Positions 13,401-24,978 of a stretch of 64,000 bases of DNA are shown here, one piece after another. Both the position numbers and the translations under genes were made by a program. Within the stretch, counting starts at the first letter, position 1. Each line of letters starts with the position of its first letter. The stretch lies in contig JAILWY010000007.1 in the NCBI GenBank assembly GCA_022113835.1, forward strand, positions 11,323,001 to 11,387,000, given 5' to 3'. Source of the stretch: Atopsyche davidsoni (Eukaryota > Arthropoda > Insecta > Trichoptera > Hydrobiosidae). The notes beneath the pieces were generated by a model. The model did not search any database, was not told the origin of the DNA, and worked only from the letters and a program-made list of their open reading frames with translations.

Positions 13401-16400
13401 ATTTTTTTTTACTTTTATCACAATTTACGAAATGTACATCCGATGAACTTTTATTTTAAAATGCATTATTTTTTAATAGACCTTATTGTTAAAATTAAAT
13501 TAAAACGTATTTCCTATATATTCTAAAGTCACTCTTTCAGAATAGAAATAAATATATTTAGAAAATGCAATTGTTGTCATCGTATCATAATATATTTCTG
13601 TATCGTCGTATCATAAAAAAATATACACATATATAATAAAATATTTTTTGAATCTATATAATCTATGAAAGATAGGTTTAAATGCTTTGTGCTCTCCTTT
13701 GGCATGATGCTCTCATATGTACCACGCGAGAAGTATCCAGTCCGTAGGTCGTTTTATTTTTTTCGATACATTAAAATCCGACGCAGATAGACATCGGATA
13801 CTCCAGCATCCTTGGCTGCGTCCTCCGTCTTGCCCCCCCTCCCCCCTCGCCGCCCCTTCCCGCCCCTTGAGAATAAGGCACTACAAATACGCCCCCTGAC
13901 CTCCCGTCTATTGTACAATCCCCCAGGCCTCTCGAACCTTCTTCATCTGTCGCCCCCTCGCATAAGCTTTTAATTATGAACAACCCTTCGTATTTTTTAA
14001 TTATCTATTTACCTATTTAAACGTAGAAATAAGAAACCCTAAACATAAACCCATTTTAAACCTAAACTTTTGTTGCTAAATAAACAGCTCTCGTTCTGAT
14101 TCAATATTCAAGGTTTGCGAGCTCTCGTTTGTTTATGGTGTTTCTTGGATGTTAAGCCGCGTACTTCTTATCTCATTTAGTCTCTGATGTTTTGACTTCG
14201 GTATACATAATTAAGTAGATCAGTTTTCGACCGATTTATATAAGTAAACTTTTTAAATCGTATTCATGTGGTTTTAAAAATAAGTCCGAAAAAAACAATA
14301 ATAACTCATTGTCTGCGGAAAACGATAAGTTAAGTTCTTTCTATAAAATTGTAATAAAACGTTTTATCAATATGTAATAATTCGTGACTCGGCTGGTTAA
14401 GTTTATAATTTTTAGACAATTAAATTTTTTTTTTATATTTGCTACATTGATATGAAACCTTTTTAAAAATATTAATTTTATTTTTATAAAATCATGTTGT
14501 GTTTTTTTATACAGAAAAAAAAACTATACTTAACAAGCTTGTGTTTTAAAAGGTTTCGCTTGATAATGAGAGATGTATCGCTCTGCCAAAGCAGAAGGGG
14601 GTTGTATCTGCTAGCGGCCCTGTTGCGCCCCGCCGCGCCCCGCCTTGCCTTGCCCGCGCCCCGCTGCGCCTTGCCCGCGCCCTGCCCGCGCCCCGCCCGC
14701 GCCCCGCCGCGCCTTGCCCGCGCCCTGCCCGCGTCCCGTCCGCGCGGCTCGAGGGCGCCCCCGGGGCGGCCGGGCGGGGCCCTTGACCCACATGCGCCGC
14801 CCGTCCTCGGAGCCCCGCACAGATCCACAATTTCACTATTCTATACACGTAAAAAATAAAGAAGCCACCTACACCGGCTGCAGCACAACCGACAACCGAA
14901 CGATGGCTTGTCAATAGCGTTCTATTTAAAACGACCAAGGACGGTCAAATAATTGGCACATTTGCCTGCAAGCTTGGAATTCATTCATTTAAAAAATTAT
15001 CTCCAGATTTATGGCCTAGTTAAATTCATTAAAAAAAACCTTCCTCGAAGCATATTTTATGTGATACCAACCCATATTTTTTTTGTTGCCCCCTTACCGG
15101 TCCTCCCGATGCAATGTGGCTCTCGACTCCTTGTTCTGACTAACCGAACTTGGGTGTCCGACTTTCGTGAAGTTAACATTTAAATAAATTTGAACATAGT
15201 AACTTATCGGATAAAGAAGTTATTTCGATTTTGCTAAAATTAAAACTTACTGCATTTCATTTTTTATTCGAAAAGTGCTCTCAAGTTTTTAAATTGACTC
15301 TTGAATGGCACAAATAAACAAAAATTGTTCAAAATTCAAATAATCACAGAGAAAATCTGGTATTTATAAATTAATCACACAGAAATTAAGAATTTTATTC
15401 TGACAATGTTTTTTTTTATTATCATTATTATCAAAAAGTGTTTTTTTCGTATTTAATTCTAGCTCTTCGTTCAGGCTGATTTGTTTGATCTATTTTTGTC
15501 GCCACAGTCCACAGAAAATCCCCAAACATACCTGCGAAATGTCTGGCACTAGGCAAAACAGGCAAGACAACAGGGTGGCCATATGTTGCGTGCATTTTTT
15601 TAACGCAAAACGTTTGCTAGATGCTCGGAATCAACTGTATATGAAACCAATTGAAGCTGTATTTAGCCTCGCGCGCCTGTTCTACCTTTGAAGTTTAGCA
15701 CTTCATAATGGCGGCCATAAAATTATAATCTATACGGTATATTGAAAATGATATAATTGACCGCAGCGCACTCCGGCTCAAGGCGCCGCTCGTGCCTGCG
15801 CTCTTGGCCTTGTTAATGGATCTCTGAGCCTACTGGATTTCTTCGAACCGATCATCTGACCATAAATCATCTCTCCTTCGATTTTTTTTAACGCAGTCAA
15901 GGTTGTACAAAACATTTTCAATGTTTTTTTTTTTGTTTCCAGGAAGGCGATGTCATCGAGCTGTGTCAAGTCAGCGACATCCGAGCGGGGGGTGTACCTA
16001 AGGTTTGTAGTTATTGAAAATATCTATTATATATTAATAATATATGAATGACTATAACTTAAAAATACCAAGGCGTGATTCAAAAGTCTTTGCTTCGTGT
16101 CAATTAATTTATTTTTAGTTAATAAAATTTATGGGTTTCATATATTAATTTTTGGAAAATATATGTATCATCAAAATTAAATGTTTTTTATTTGATAATA
16201 AACATTAAAATATTTTTTTGGTCAGAAATGACTCCAAGCCACCCTTATCGAGATCCTTTAAGACACACTATATTCTAATTTTTTTTGTTGATATTGTTGC
16301 ATACTCCTCTTCGTTTTTTCATGCATTTCAAAAAAAAAGTTTTTAGAAATTTCTACTCCCGTATTATTTTATATTGTAATCGCAAATATTTTTTCCTATT

Positions 16401-19400
16401 GTTTCTTGTTTCTTCTTCTTTATTAGTTTGACAAAATCAAATCTAAGGATTTTTTTATAAAAGTGATTCAGTAACTGTCTTCTTGATGAATCTACCAATT
16501 ATCACCACTGTACTCTTCAATCTTTCAATGTGTTTTTCAGGACTCCAAGCTGAGTTACAACCTCCTGAACAAGCATGGCGAGAGCTTGGAAGAGAAGTCG
16601 CTGACCATCTGCAGTGGCACCGACTATATCAACATCAACATGCAGCACGTTGTCTGTCCTGACGCTGCCACTGCTAAGGTATCACGCCATACCTTACAGA
16701 ACCTCTTACTGGCTTTTTTCTCCAGAGTTGATTCTTTCATGCTTGAAAATTCACACCGCAGTTCTAAGAATTGAACCTCTTTGTAAAACATTTCAGATTC
16801 CCTACTCTAAATAGTATATTTAAAATATTACTATTATTATATTCAAGATGACACATTATTATTGCTTAACAAAAAATCAATTACTAGTCAAATCAGAGGC
16901 TTAATTCTAAGTCTGATAAACAACAAATAATTTTTATGTTGTTTATTTGTATGTTATTTATCAAATATTTCATCTCAGTAGGAATACTTCTTTTTTAAAT
17001 TATCATTGTTAAAAAATAAATAGAGATGCTAACATTACTTCACATTTTCAACGTTAGGTTTGGTTGGACGGTCTCCGGAAGATAACCCACAACGGAAAAG
17101 CAAACAACTTTTGTCCGATGACCTGTCTTAAGAAGCAGTAAGTCTTTTTAGTGTGCGGAAAACGCTTCCCTCACACAGTCTCAGCTTCTCTAACATCCCA
17201 TTAGATTGCATGTCTGTTTGCTTTTAATGCATCCAACATATCTCAGGTGTTTGACTAACTTCAGAAAGGTGTTATTTTTATTGTGTTGTGTTCTTTTGCT
17301 AACTTTGGTTTAATTTTTTGTTCAACGGCTTCTCTTGCATGCTTCTCTTCACGCCCAAGCTGTGGCAAGAAGGACTCCGTCATATAACTCATAATACCAA
17401 GAATAACAATGTTTGTCCGGGAACCAATCTTATGAAACAGTAAGTACATTAAAAATATTGAGAAAAACAACCTCTCGTCTTTCAGGTCTTGGGTTTTTGA
17501 AAAAATTGCAGTATTTACTTTTTACTATTAGTGTTGCATATTTTTACAATTTGGATTTTATAATAGTTGTAGTCAGGTGGGTATAAACAAAAGTTTACTA
17601 CAACATTGCAAAAATTTTATATATTTACTATAAATTTCAATTAATTTTCTTTAGTTTCTTATCACAAAAGAAAATAGTTATTCAAATACTATTTTATTGA
17701 AATTCAAAACTTTTCTCAAATTTAAATACCAAGTATCATCTATATAAATACTAAGCAAGTAATGAAGGATAAAATTTATAAAATACAATGTTGAGAAATT
17801 TATTGACCCTTTTTTATTTAAAAGCTGTTATTTTAATTCCCTACTACTTTAAAACACTTTCAAATATTAATTAATGCTTAAAATTTTTTTTCGAAAAATA
17901 CTGCCTCGCAAGTAACTTTTTGATAATAAAATAATTATCTTTAATAAAGCACAAGCCCTGTGGTTTTCAACCGGAGAAAAGTCACAAATTCCTCAGTTTA
18001 AATAGGTCTTCATGTAATGGCTTTTCTATATCCCCTCCAATTTGATAATGTATTGGACTTTGCTTCCATCAAGAGATATCTTCTACTCAGAGAAGGCCAA
18101 GAGTAACCACTGGTGACAAAAAACATAACCAAATTCTTCAGGACTATTCGATGCGCCCAAAATATTGTTGATACACAAATTCTTTCAAGTCAAGAATAGT
18201 TGGAGATATTCTTGTAGTCAACTCGTGTCCAAACACATCCATCACCGACTTGAAGATTCCCTGCTTTTAATTTTGCATAAACACTATACACATTTTACTG
18301 CTTTATAAACATCTACCCATTTTCTTTTTGTTTAATGGTCAAAACATTCTTCTATTTCCGTAGAAAACGCTCTCAATGACATAGAATGTTTGTGAAGCAA
18401 TAATTCTATTATAGGATTTATTATTTATAGAACAATGCAATCAAAGTTTTTTTATAGGCTTGTTTAATAAGTTTATTACTCTTCCAAATGATTGATTAAA
18501 TATTTATTATAAATTATGATAAAAGATTAAATATTATTTTTTTAAATTCCCATCGCACTATGTCAAGTTTATTTTAAATCTATTTGATTCAATTTTTAAT
18601 GAAGTATTTGAAAATGAAATGTTTTCAGCATTCTTTTTTTCTGCCTTTAGTTCTTAACAGCATGCAGACCAAACATTCTGAAATGCATTGCATGTCACAT
18701 ACTTTTAATATGTCCATAAACTACATTAATATGTTTTTGAGTATACTCAAAAACATACTATATATTATAATATATAATATATATATATATATATGCATCA
18801 TACTGAAAAATGTGAATGTATTCCAGTTGGATGCGCCTTGGGTTTCTTACGGACCCCAAAGGCAAGGTTCCTGTGAAAGTTGTTGCTCGGACTTTCGCTT
18901 CAGGAAAGACAGAGAAGCTGGTGTATCAGTGCCTGTCCGACATGGGCCTTCCCTCCGGTAAATCAGACACCATGGAAAAGGAGGCCTTCACCTTTGACAA
19001 GTTCTACGCTCTCTACCATAAGATCTGCCCCAGAAATGATATCGAAGAACTTTTCAGATCCATGTAAGTTTTCATCAGCTTTGGTTTCATCTTACAAGAT
19101 GAGGATCAATCCATTGAACTCTTGGTCAAGAATCTACAATCTTACCATGAATGTAGCATGTTAACCTGATTTATCATAGTATTATGTCCTGAAGAATAAG
19201 TGATTTAGTAAAAATATTACTTTTTATCTGCTTTAGAACACAAGGCAAAGCAGACACAATAAACCTAGAGCAGTTTATTAACTTTTTGAATGAGAAACAG
19301 AGAGATCCTCGGCTCAACGAAATCTTGTACCCCCTCTACGATGAGAAAAGAGCCGCGGAGATCATCACCACCTATGAACAGAATGAGGAAGCAAAAACAG

Positions 19401-22400
19401 CAAGTGAGTAGTTTAACTCTAACAATATTTATTATTCAAATATATATAGAAATCTTAGACCCATGAATATAATATTTTTAAATAAAAGGTGTTTTTAAAA
19501 TTCTTCCATCTGTCAAAATATGATTTTGACACACCGCAATCTCTGTATTTAGATTAAATTAATTTATTGCAATATGGCATTGCATTGATCTCCTTTTTTG
19601 AGTTTTGAATCACATTTGAAATTGAGTTTATTTATTTACTTCCCTAAATAAAAATATAATATTTTGCAGAGCAAATGTCCAAAGACGGTCTGATCCGCTA
19701 CCTGATGTCAGACGAGAATGCACCTGTGTTCTTGGATCGGTTGGATATCTACATGGAGATGGACCAACCTCTTTCCCACTACTATATCAACTCCTCCCAC
19801 AACACCTATCTCTCCGGCAGACAGTTCGGAGGCAAGAGCTCTGTGGAGATGTACCGACAGGTGCTGCTGGCAGGTTGCAGGTGACTACACATCCCATCAT
19901 ATCTAGTAATAAAGGACTCGGAAATAGCTAATGTCACTTGGGTTAACATAAAATGATACGATGCTGGTTACACTAATCAACGTGATAATATCCCAATGTT
20001 CTCTATTTTCAGGTGCGTGGAGCTTGACTGCTGGGACGGCAAGGGGGAAGACGAAGAACCCATCATCACTCACGGCATGGCGATGTGCACGGACATTTTA
20101 TTCAAAGATGTGATCTACGCTCTGAGGGACACGGCCTTCGTGACATCAGACTACCCTGTCATCTTGTCTTTTGAGAACCACTGCTGCAAGGCACAGCAGT
20201 ACAAGCTGGCCAAATACTGTGATGAGATCCTCGGAGACCTTCTCATGAAGGAACCGCTGCCTGATTATCCTGTAAGATACACTTATTTTGTGCTGTCGAT
20301 TTATTTTCTTTTTTTTCTTATTTTCTCCTTGTTTATTATATACCTTGACGAATGCCGATTTATTTATGTACAATATTCTATTTTTATTATTAAATGTTAA
20401 CATATTTACTTTGAAAAACTAGTTTATGTATAATGTGAATGTTCTAGTTGGAGCCAGGCGCCTGTCTGCCCCCGCCGTGCCTGCTGAAGCGAAAGATAAT
20501 GATTAAAAACAAAAGACTGAAATCTGAAGTGGAGAAGCAGGAGCTAGAACTTTTCAAACAGGGCCAGTTTGTCATAGAGGACGAGGTCAAGGAGGACGCC
20601 TCCGCTGTCGTGCTGGACAAGAAGGTATATAATACTCCGACACCATTCACAGGCCTCTGGCAGCACCAACAGCTTGTTGTTGCTCTCTTATTCTGTCACG
20701 CAATATTTGTGCCCTTGCATAAAGAATATTTCTATATCCCCACAGGCGTACCCAAATTTCTTACAACTAATCAATTATTTCAAATTACACATGCTAATAA
20801 AATGTACAGTCTCTTAAATTGTGGAAATTGCATCTAGAAATTTTCTTATATTTTGGTCATGTTTCTCTTGGATTTATAAAAAATTATCATAGATAGTATC
20901 AGAATTATATGTTTTTACTCAAGAGTGCAACACTCGATTCCTCCATATGATTCCATTTAGTAGTGTTTACTAAATATTGACAGAATGTCAATATCATACA
21001 CAAACACAGCTAAATAATATTAACATATCAAATACTATTAGTAACACTCTTTCTATGGTCTCTGAAATTCTGTTGTCTTTAAGAATGCAAAAAATTGACC
21101 TTGTTTTCAAAATGAGATGTTTTATTTTTCCATTGAGATATTATTAAATGAGCGTTGTGCTTCCAGCCTGAGGAGATAGTTGCAGAAGCAGCGGCAGCTG
21201 GAGACGACGCGCCTCCCCCTGTGGCCTACACGGGTTCCACCACCAATGTGCACCCTTGGCTCTCCTCCATGGTCAACTATGCCCAACCCATCAAGTTCCA
21301 GGGCTTCGATGTTGCCGAGCGTGAGTATTTCTTCTAAGATATAGATAAATTAAACACTATCCCAAGTTTGAAAAATTCTATTTGTAAGGCTTATTCAAAA
21401 AACGTAATTTCATAAGTTATATTAATAATTTTTTTTATAACTTACAGTGTAAGATCATACTATAATATTTAATTGTGTTCTCTCTTTCTTATATTTCTTC
21501 GTTGATTGATATTTTTAAAAATCTGTAACTTTGATTACAGAGAAAAACATACATCACAATATGTCATCATTTGCCGAAACGGCGGGCATGAACTACCTGA
21601 AACAGCAAGCCATCGACTTTGTCAACTACAACAAGAGACAGATGTCCAGGATCTACCCCAAGGGAACCAGGGCTGATTCCTCAAATTACATGCCCCAGGT
21701 GAAAAACCAACAAATGTCAAACTTGAAATTCACACTAGTTAATAATTTGAGAAAACTGGTCAACAGATAGCCCTTGCTAAATTTCTTTGATATTCATATT
21801 GTTAGATATTAAATGTCTCCATCATTTTATCATAATTTTTTTAATATTATTTTATTTTTTAATTCCATTAAAATAATGTATTTTTTCCATGGTGTTTCAG
21901 GTGTTCTGGAATGCCGGTTGCCAGATGGTGTCTCTGAACTTCCAGACATCAGACCTGCCCATGCAGCTGAACCAGGGCAAGTTTGAGTACAATGGCAACT
22001 GCGGCTACCTCCTCAAACCTGACTTCATGAGAAGAGCCGACAGGAACTTCGATCCATTTGCCGATGCTCCTGTGGACGGTGTGATTGCTGCCCAGTGCGC
22101 TGTGCAGGTAATAATAATGATTACTTCGCATTCTAAGTAAAAATAAAAAACTGGATATTTTGCTTACTAAATATGATGCATTCATTTTCAGGTTATTGCA
22201 GGCCAGTTCTTATCAGACAAGAAGGTGGGAACCTATGTGGAAGTAGACATGTACGGCTTACCCACCGACACCATCAGGAAGGAGTTCCGGACGAGGATGG
22301 TGCCAGCCAACGGCCTGAATCCCGTTTACAACGAGGAACCATTCTTGTTCAGAAAGGTAACTCTACATTTCTAAAATAATACATTGACCCTTATTGTATT

Positions 22401-24679
22401 GTACTATCTCATTGATAATACAAAAACATTGGAATGTGTTTCTTTCTAGGTTGTATTGCCAGATCTTGCTGTACTTCGATTTGGTGTGTATGATGAAAAT
22501 GGAAAGCTTCTTGGTCAGCGAATCCTCCCCCTGGATGGTCTTCAAGCTGGGTATCGCCATATTTCTCTGCGAACAGAAGCCAACTTTCCCATGTCGCTTC
22601 CCATGCTGTTCTGTAATATAGAGTTGAAAATCTACGTTCCTGACGGCTTTGAGGGTATGGCATTGTTAATAATATCTGGTAATCTATATATTTAAGTCTA
22701 CTTCATCTTTTATTTTTACTTATCGATCGATGTTTGATCTTTCAGACTTCATGGCAGCTTTGTCTGACCCTCGTGCCTTTATGGGAGCAGCTAAGGAGCG
22801 GTCGGACAACATGAAGTCCATGGGTATAGAAGAAGCCAGTGGGGCCGGCACCGGGGACCAGAAAAAGGCCAAAGTTGAAGAGAAGGTAGAAGGTAAGAAT
22901 TTTTATTACTTAATACAGGCTATTAGTTATTGGTTCTGAATATGTGTTTCCAAATACCGCCACAATTGCCTTCTATCAAAAAGTAGATAGTTACTCTATA
23001 CATTATTTAATTCATTTTATGTCTCTCGCTGTATAAAAACTGGCAAGCCATATTGGTATTGTGAAACATTTTTAATAATTTAAATATGTTTTTTTTATTT
23101 TAGAACCACCTCTTGTTTTTGAGCCCATTACAGTGGATTCCCTACGACAAGAGAAGGGTTTCCAAAAAACAGGACGCAAACAGCAGAAAGAGTTGGATCT
23201 GATGAGGAAGCGCCATGCCAAGGAAAAAATGGCCATACAGAAGTCGCAATGCACGGCCATCGAGAAGCTCATCAAGGGAAAAAAGTTAGTTATTAACCCG
23301 TTAACAAAAATAGAGCACAATGTTAATATTCAATTTATCTTTAGGTTGCTCAAAATTTAAAAGTGGAGTTTTTCATATCTTTGTTCAATTTTGTTTAACA
23401 GTAAGGCTGAACTTACGTCAGATCCGACTGTTCGAAAGTTGGTTGCGGAGCAGACAGCTCAGTGGAGCGAGCTGGCAGAACGCCAGCGCCGGGAGCACTG
23501 GGCCGGGGCTCGGCAGCGCCTGCAGGAGCAGAGGGAGCTGCTCGCCCGCCTCATGGAGAGCGCACAACAGGCGCAGATGAAGCAGATGGAGGGCAAGCAT
23601 GAACGGTACGTGCAAGAATGTGATCAAACACGAAAAGTATGAAAAAATAATGTTGTTTCTTGACATTAAAAGAAACAATACTTGCATTATTATCAATATT
23701 GAGTCGTAATTTTTAACTTCATTTGTTATTACTCAAAATTTCCTACATCTCCAATAGTATGTAATCTATATTATGGATATCTGCTCTTAAATTATGGAGT
23801 TCTTCTATAGATGTAGGATTTCTAAAAGGATCGATTGTTGATTGGACTCAAAAAAATAACCCAAATCGGAATCTATCTGGTCCAGCTGCTCATGCGTGGA
23901 CGCCAAGCAATGCTTTGCTGATTTGTAAAAATAGATTCCTGGACATAAAAATATGACCAGCCATTCAATAATTACCACTACCTATTGATCATTTGATGTG
24001 GTAATTATTTTTCAGGGAGATCAAGGAAATGAATGCTCGCCAGGCCAAGATCTCAGTAGAGACAAGCAAGGAGATCGCCAACGACAAGACCTTGAAGACC
24101 AAGGGAGAAAAGGACAGGAGACTGAGGGAGAAGAAGCAGAACAATACCAAAAAATTCATGGATGAAAGAAAGGTAAAATATTTCTATATAATGCCATGCG
24201 AACATAATTATTTATAATATATTGTAATTAATTTTCCTCGGTGGCTCAACCTTAACATTATAATGTGATTTCCAGACTTCCACAATCAAGCAAGGTCGAG
24301 AAAAGGAAAAGCTGAAGGTCACCCACGACAAGCAGCTGGAGGAGCTGTCCAAGGAGGTTGATAATGTAAGCCCTTTAAATATTACTTCAGTTTAATTTGA
24401 TGACAGCTTGAGAATCAATGCAACTATGAGTGATTTAAGATTCAACTCAGATGTTTATATATGTATAAGCAAAAAGAGATCCAGGTGATATTGATGTCCT
24501 ATAGCATTCTCTGTTGCCCTTATAATTATTTTGACTATTGCGTGTTACTTTTTCATTAATTTATTATTTTATCACGATAGAATAATACATTTACTCATTT
24601 AATTTTTCAGCTCATTGAAATGTACAAAATCGAAGAAGCTGACTACGACATGAGTTCTAAAACCGAATTCTACGCTTAA
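3541..24679 (+). CDS. norpA: Phospholipase C beta, NORPA type (visual PLC), complete, 21 coding exon positions
   Basis: This enzyme hydrolyses PIP2 to IP3 and diacylglycerol downstream of Gq, and in insect photoreceptors it drives phototransduction. Exons: 3541-3597, 10020-10133, 15943-16002, 16541-16678, 17058-17137 or 17360-17439, 18827-19063, 19237-19403, 19670-19880, 20013-20271, 20448-20624, 21167-21320, 21541-21698, 21901-22107, 22192-22356, 22450-22654, 22746-22892, 23104-23284, 23402-23605, 24016-24172, 24276-24365, 24611-24679. All phases agree and give about 1078 residues (fly NORPA is about 1095). Order: PH (1-150), EF-hands (about 150-300), X box with catalytic His328 (SSHNTYLSG) and His375 (IITHG) plus metal ligands Glu358 and Asp360 (VELDCW), Ala/Glu-containing X-Y linker (about 480-520), Y box ([21 protein letters not shown] onward), C2 (about 675-800), long charged coiled-coil C-terminus (850-1060), tail KTEFYA. 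The near-exact match to fly NORPA over the catalytic core, rather than Plc21C, decides the name. Intron sizes shrink sharply after exon 4. Confidence 0.95.
5601..5674. repeat. Imperfect inverted repeat with a dispersed 'gaaacgtcgg' family motif
   Basis: The left arm cgtgctgggaccatcttcgg (5617-5636) and right arm (5655-5674) are complementary over 20 bp with one mismatch, separated by 18 bp. The left arm plus ccgacgttt at 5601 is a minus-strand copy of a motif that recurs at 57291-57328 (minus) and 58975-59010 (plus): ccga-n-ga, a short GC stem, then aaacgtcgg. Recurrence indicates a dispersed repeat family. Confidence 0.6.
9736..9763. repeat. Perfect 11-bp hairpin, 6-nt loop
   Basis: gctccgtgcac and gtgcacggagc are exact reverse complements around gcccag. 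It sits in a GC-rich island of norpA intron 1. It is not followed by a T-run, and a terminator role makes no sense in this setting. Function unknown. Confidence 0.7.
10695..10846. repeat. GC-rich island: ggggc repeats, CRE palindrome, 9-bp minisatellite
   Basis: 10695-10730 is a run of ggggc/ggggcg units, 10731-10740 is gtgacgtcac (a full cAMP-response-element palindrome), and 10792-10845 is ccccggcca repeated five times exactly plus one variant. The sequence is CpG-dense in an otherwise AT-rich intron. Open frames across it are repeat artefacts (Gly/Trp/Pro/Ala only). Confidence 0.75.
12929..13043 (-). mobile_element. LINE-type retrotransposon fragment (3' end of RT ORF)
   Basis: On the minus strand a short frame reads [20 protein letters not shown] and then a stop. 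The W-(V/D)-D......R-AQDR pattern resembles the last coding segment of many insect non-LTR retrotransposon polyproteins. Only about 35 codons survive, so the clade cannot be assigned. Confidence 0.4.
13173..13208. repeat. (cccccg)n hexamer repeat
   Basis: Four exact cccccg units are followed by two tccccg units, flanked by more C-rich sequence to about 13280. The complementary strand carries runs of five G at regular spacing, compatible with a G-quadruplex. Confidence 0.75.
14621..14746. repeat. GC-rich degenerate minisatellite (gcccgcgccc-like units)
   Basis: About 125 bp of imperfect units of roughly 10-15 bp built from gcccgcgccc, gccccgcc and gccttgcccgcg. Long open frames exist on both strands, but their products are low-complexity Arg/Ala/Gly/Pro and are not credible proteins. 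Confidence 0.7.
17058..17137 (+). CDS. norpA: norpA alternative exon 5a (PH-domain C-terminus)
   Basis: This 80-bp exon starts in phase 0 and ends after two bases of a codon. It encodes 26 residues beginning [12 protein letters not shown] and joins exon 18827 to give KKHWMRLGF. Acceptor (ttttcaacgttag) and donor (gtaagt) are good. It is the first of two tandem homologous exons; using both would shift the frame, so only one can be used in a functional mRNA. Confidence 0.85.
17360..17439 (+). CDS. norpA: norpA alternative exon 5b (PH-domain C-terminus)
   Basis: A second 80-bp exon, 222 bp downstream of 5a, with the same phases. It encodes 26 residues beginning [12 protein letters not shown], and 16 of 26 positions match 5a. 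The acceptor is a weaker ..cgcccaag; the donor is gtaagta. Drosophila norpA is known to have a mutually exclusive exon pair (4A/4B) at the corresponding position, giving eye and body subtypes. This is inferred to be the same arrangement. Confidence 0.8.
18730..18757. repeat. 28-bp perfect palindrome in norpA intron 5
   Basis: The halves atgtttttgagta and tactcaaaaacat (plus one flanking t/a pair) are perfectly self-complementary with no spacer. It is followed by an (AT)-rich run and lies about 70 bp before the acceptor of the exon at 18827, to which both alternative exons splice. Confidence 0.75.
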
Positions 24680-24972
24680 AGAGAAGAATCACCCATGACG
24701 GAGTCTATCTTACCATTACAACATCCTATTGAAGATATTTTTATTGAGTATTTTATATTTTACCTATAAAAGTAATTTCTATTAATGAGCTTTTAGTTTA
24801 TTTTAAATAATCGTTTTGAGTGTCAACTTTGGGAATCTTATTGATGACATTCCCGGGAACGTAAATGTTCCACGTGGAATAATCGATTAACAATTGGTAA
24901 TTTGGGAAGAAGTTTGTTATTTCTGTTACATCTCGAATATTGTGAAATTTAGCATAAATACGAATCAAGGCT

Positions 24973-24978
24973 AATAAA
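24973..24978 (+). terminator. Candidate norpA polyadenylation signal AATAAA
   Basis: AATAAA occurs 294 bp after the norpA stop, with a second copy at 24995-25000. Further copies occur downstream, so a longer 3' UTR is possible. Confidence 0.45.

Larger units (their letters stand above)
10134..15942 (+). other. norpA intron 2 (5.8 kb) with GC-rich repeat islands
   Basis: This intron contains three strongly GC-rich simple-repeat islands (10695-10846, 13173-13208, 14621-14746), an (AT)n run at about 10445-10485, a LINE-derived fragment at 12929-13043 and further C-rich stretches (13830-13960). No host exon was found between the two flanking phase-0 exons, and the flanking exons join in frame. 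Confidence 0.65.

Noticed and set aside
14484..14938. Several overlapping 70-130-codon open frames on both strands, Arg/Ala/Gly-rich
   Set aside because: They are produced by the GC-rich minisatellite, which lacks stop codons in any frame. The composition is repeat-like and no domain is visible.
20448..20837. 129-codon frame as a separate gene
   Set aside because: It is a norpA exon (to 20624) read on into the following intron; the donor at 20625 and the next exon at 21167 keep the PLC frame.
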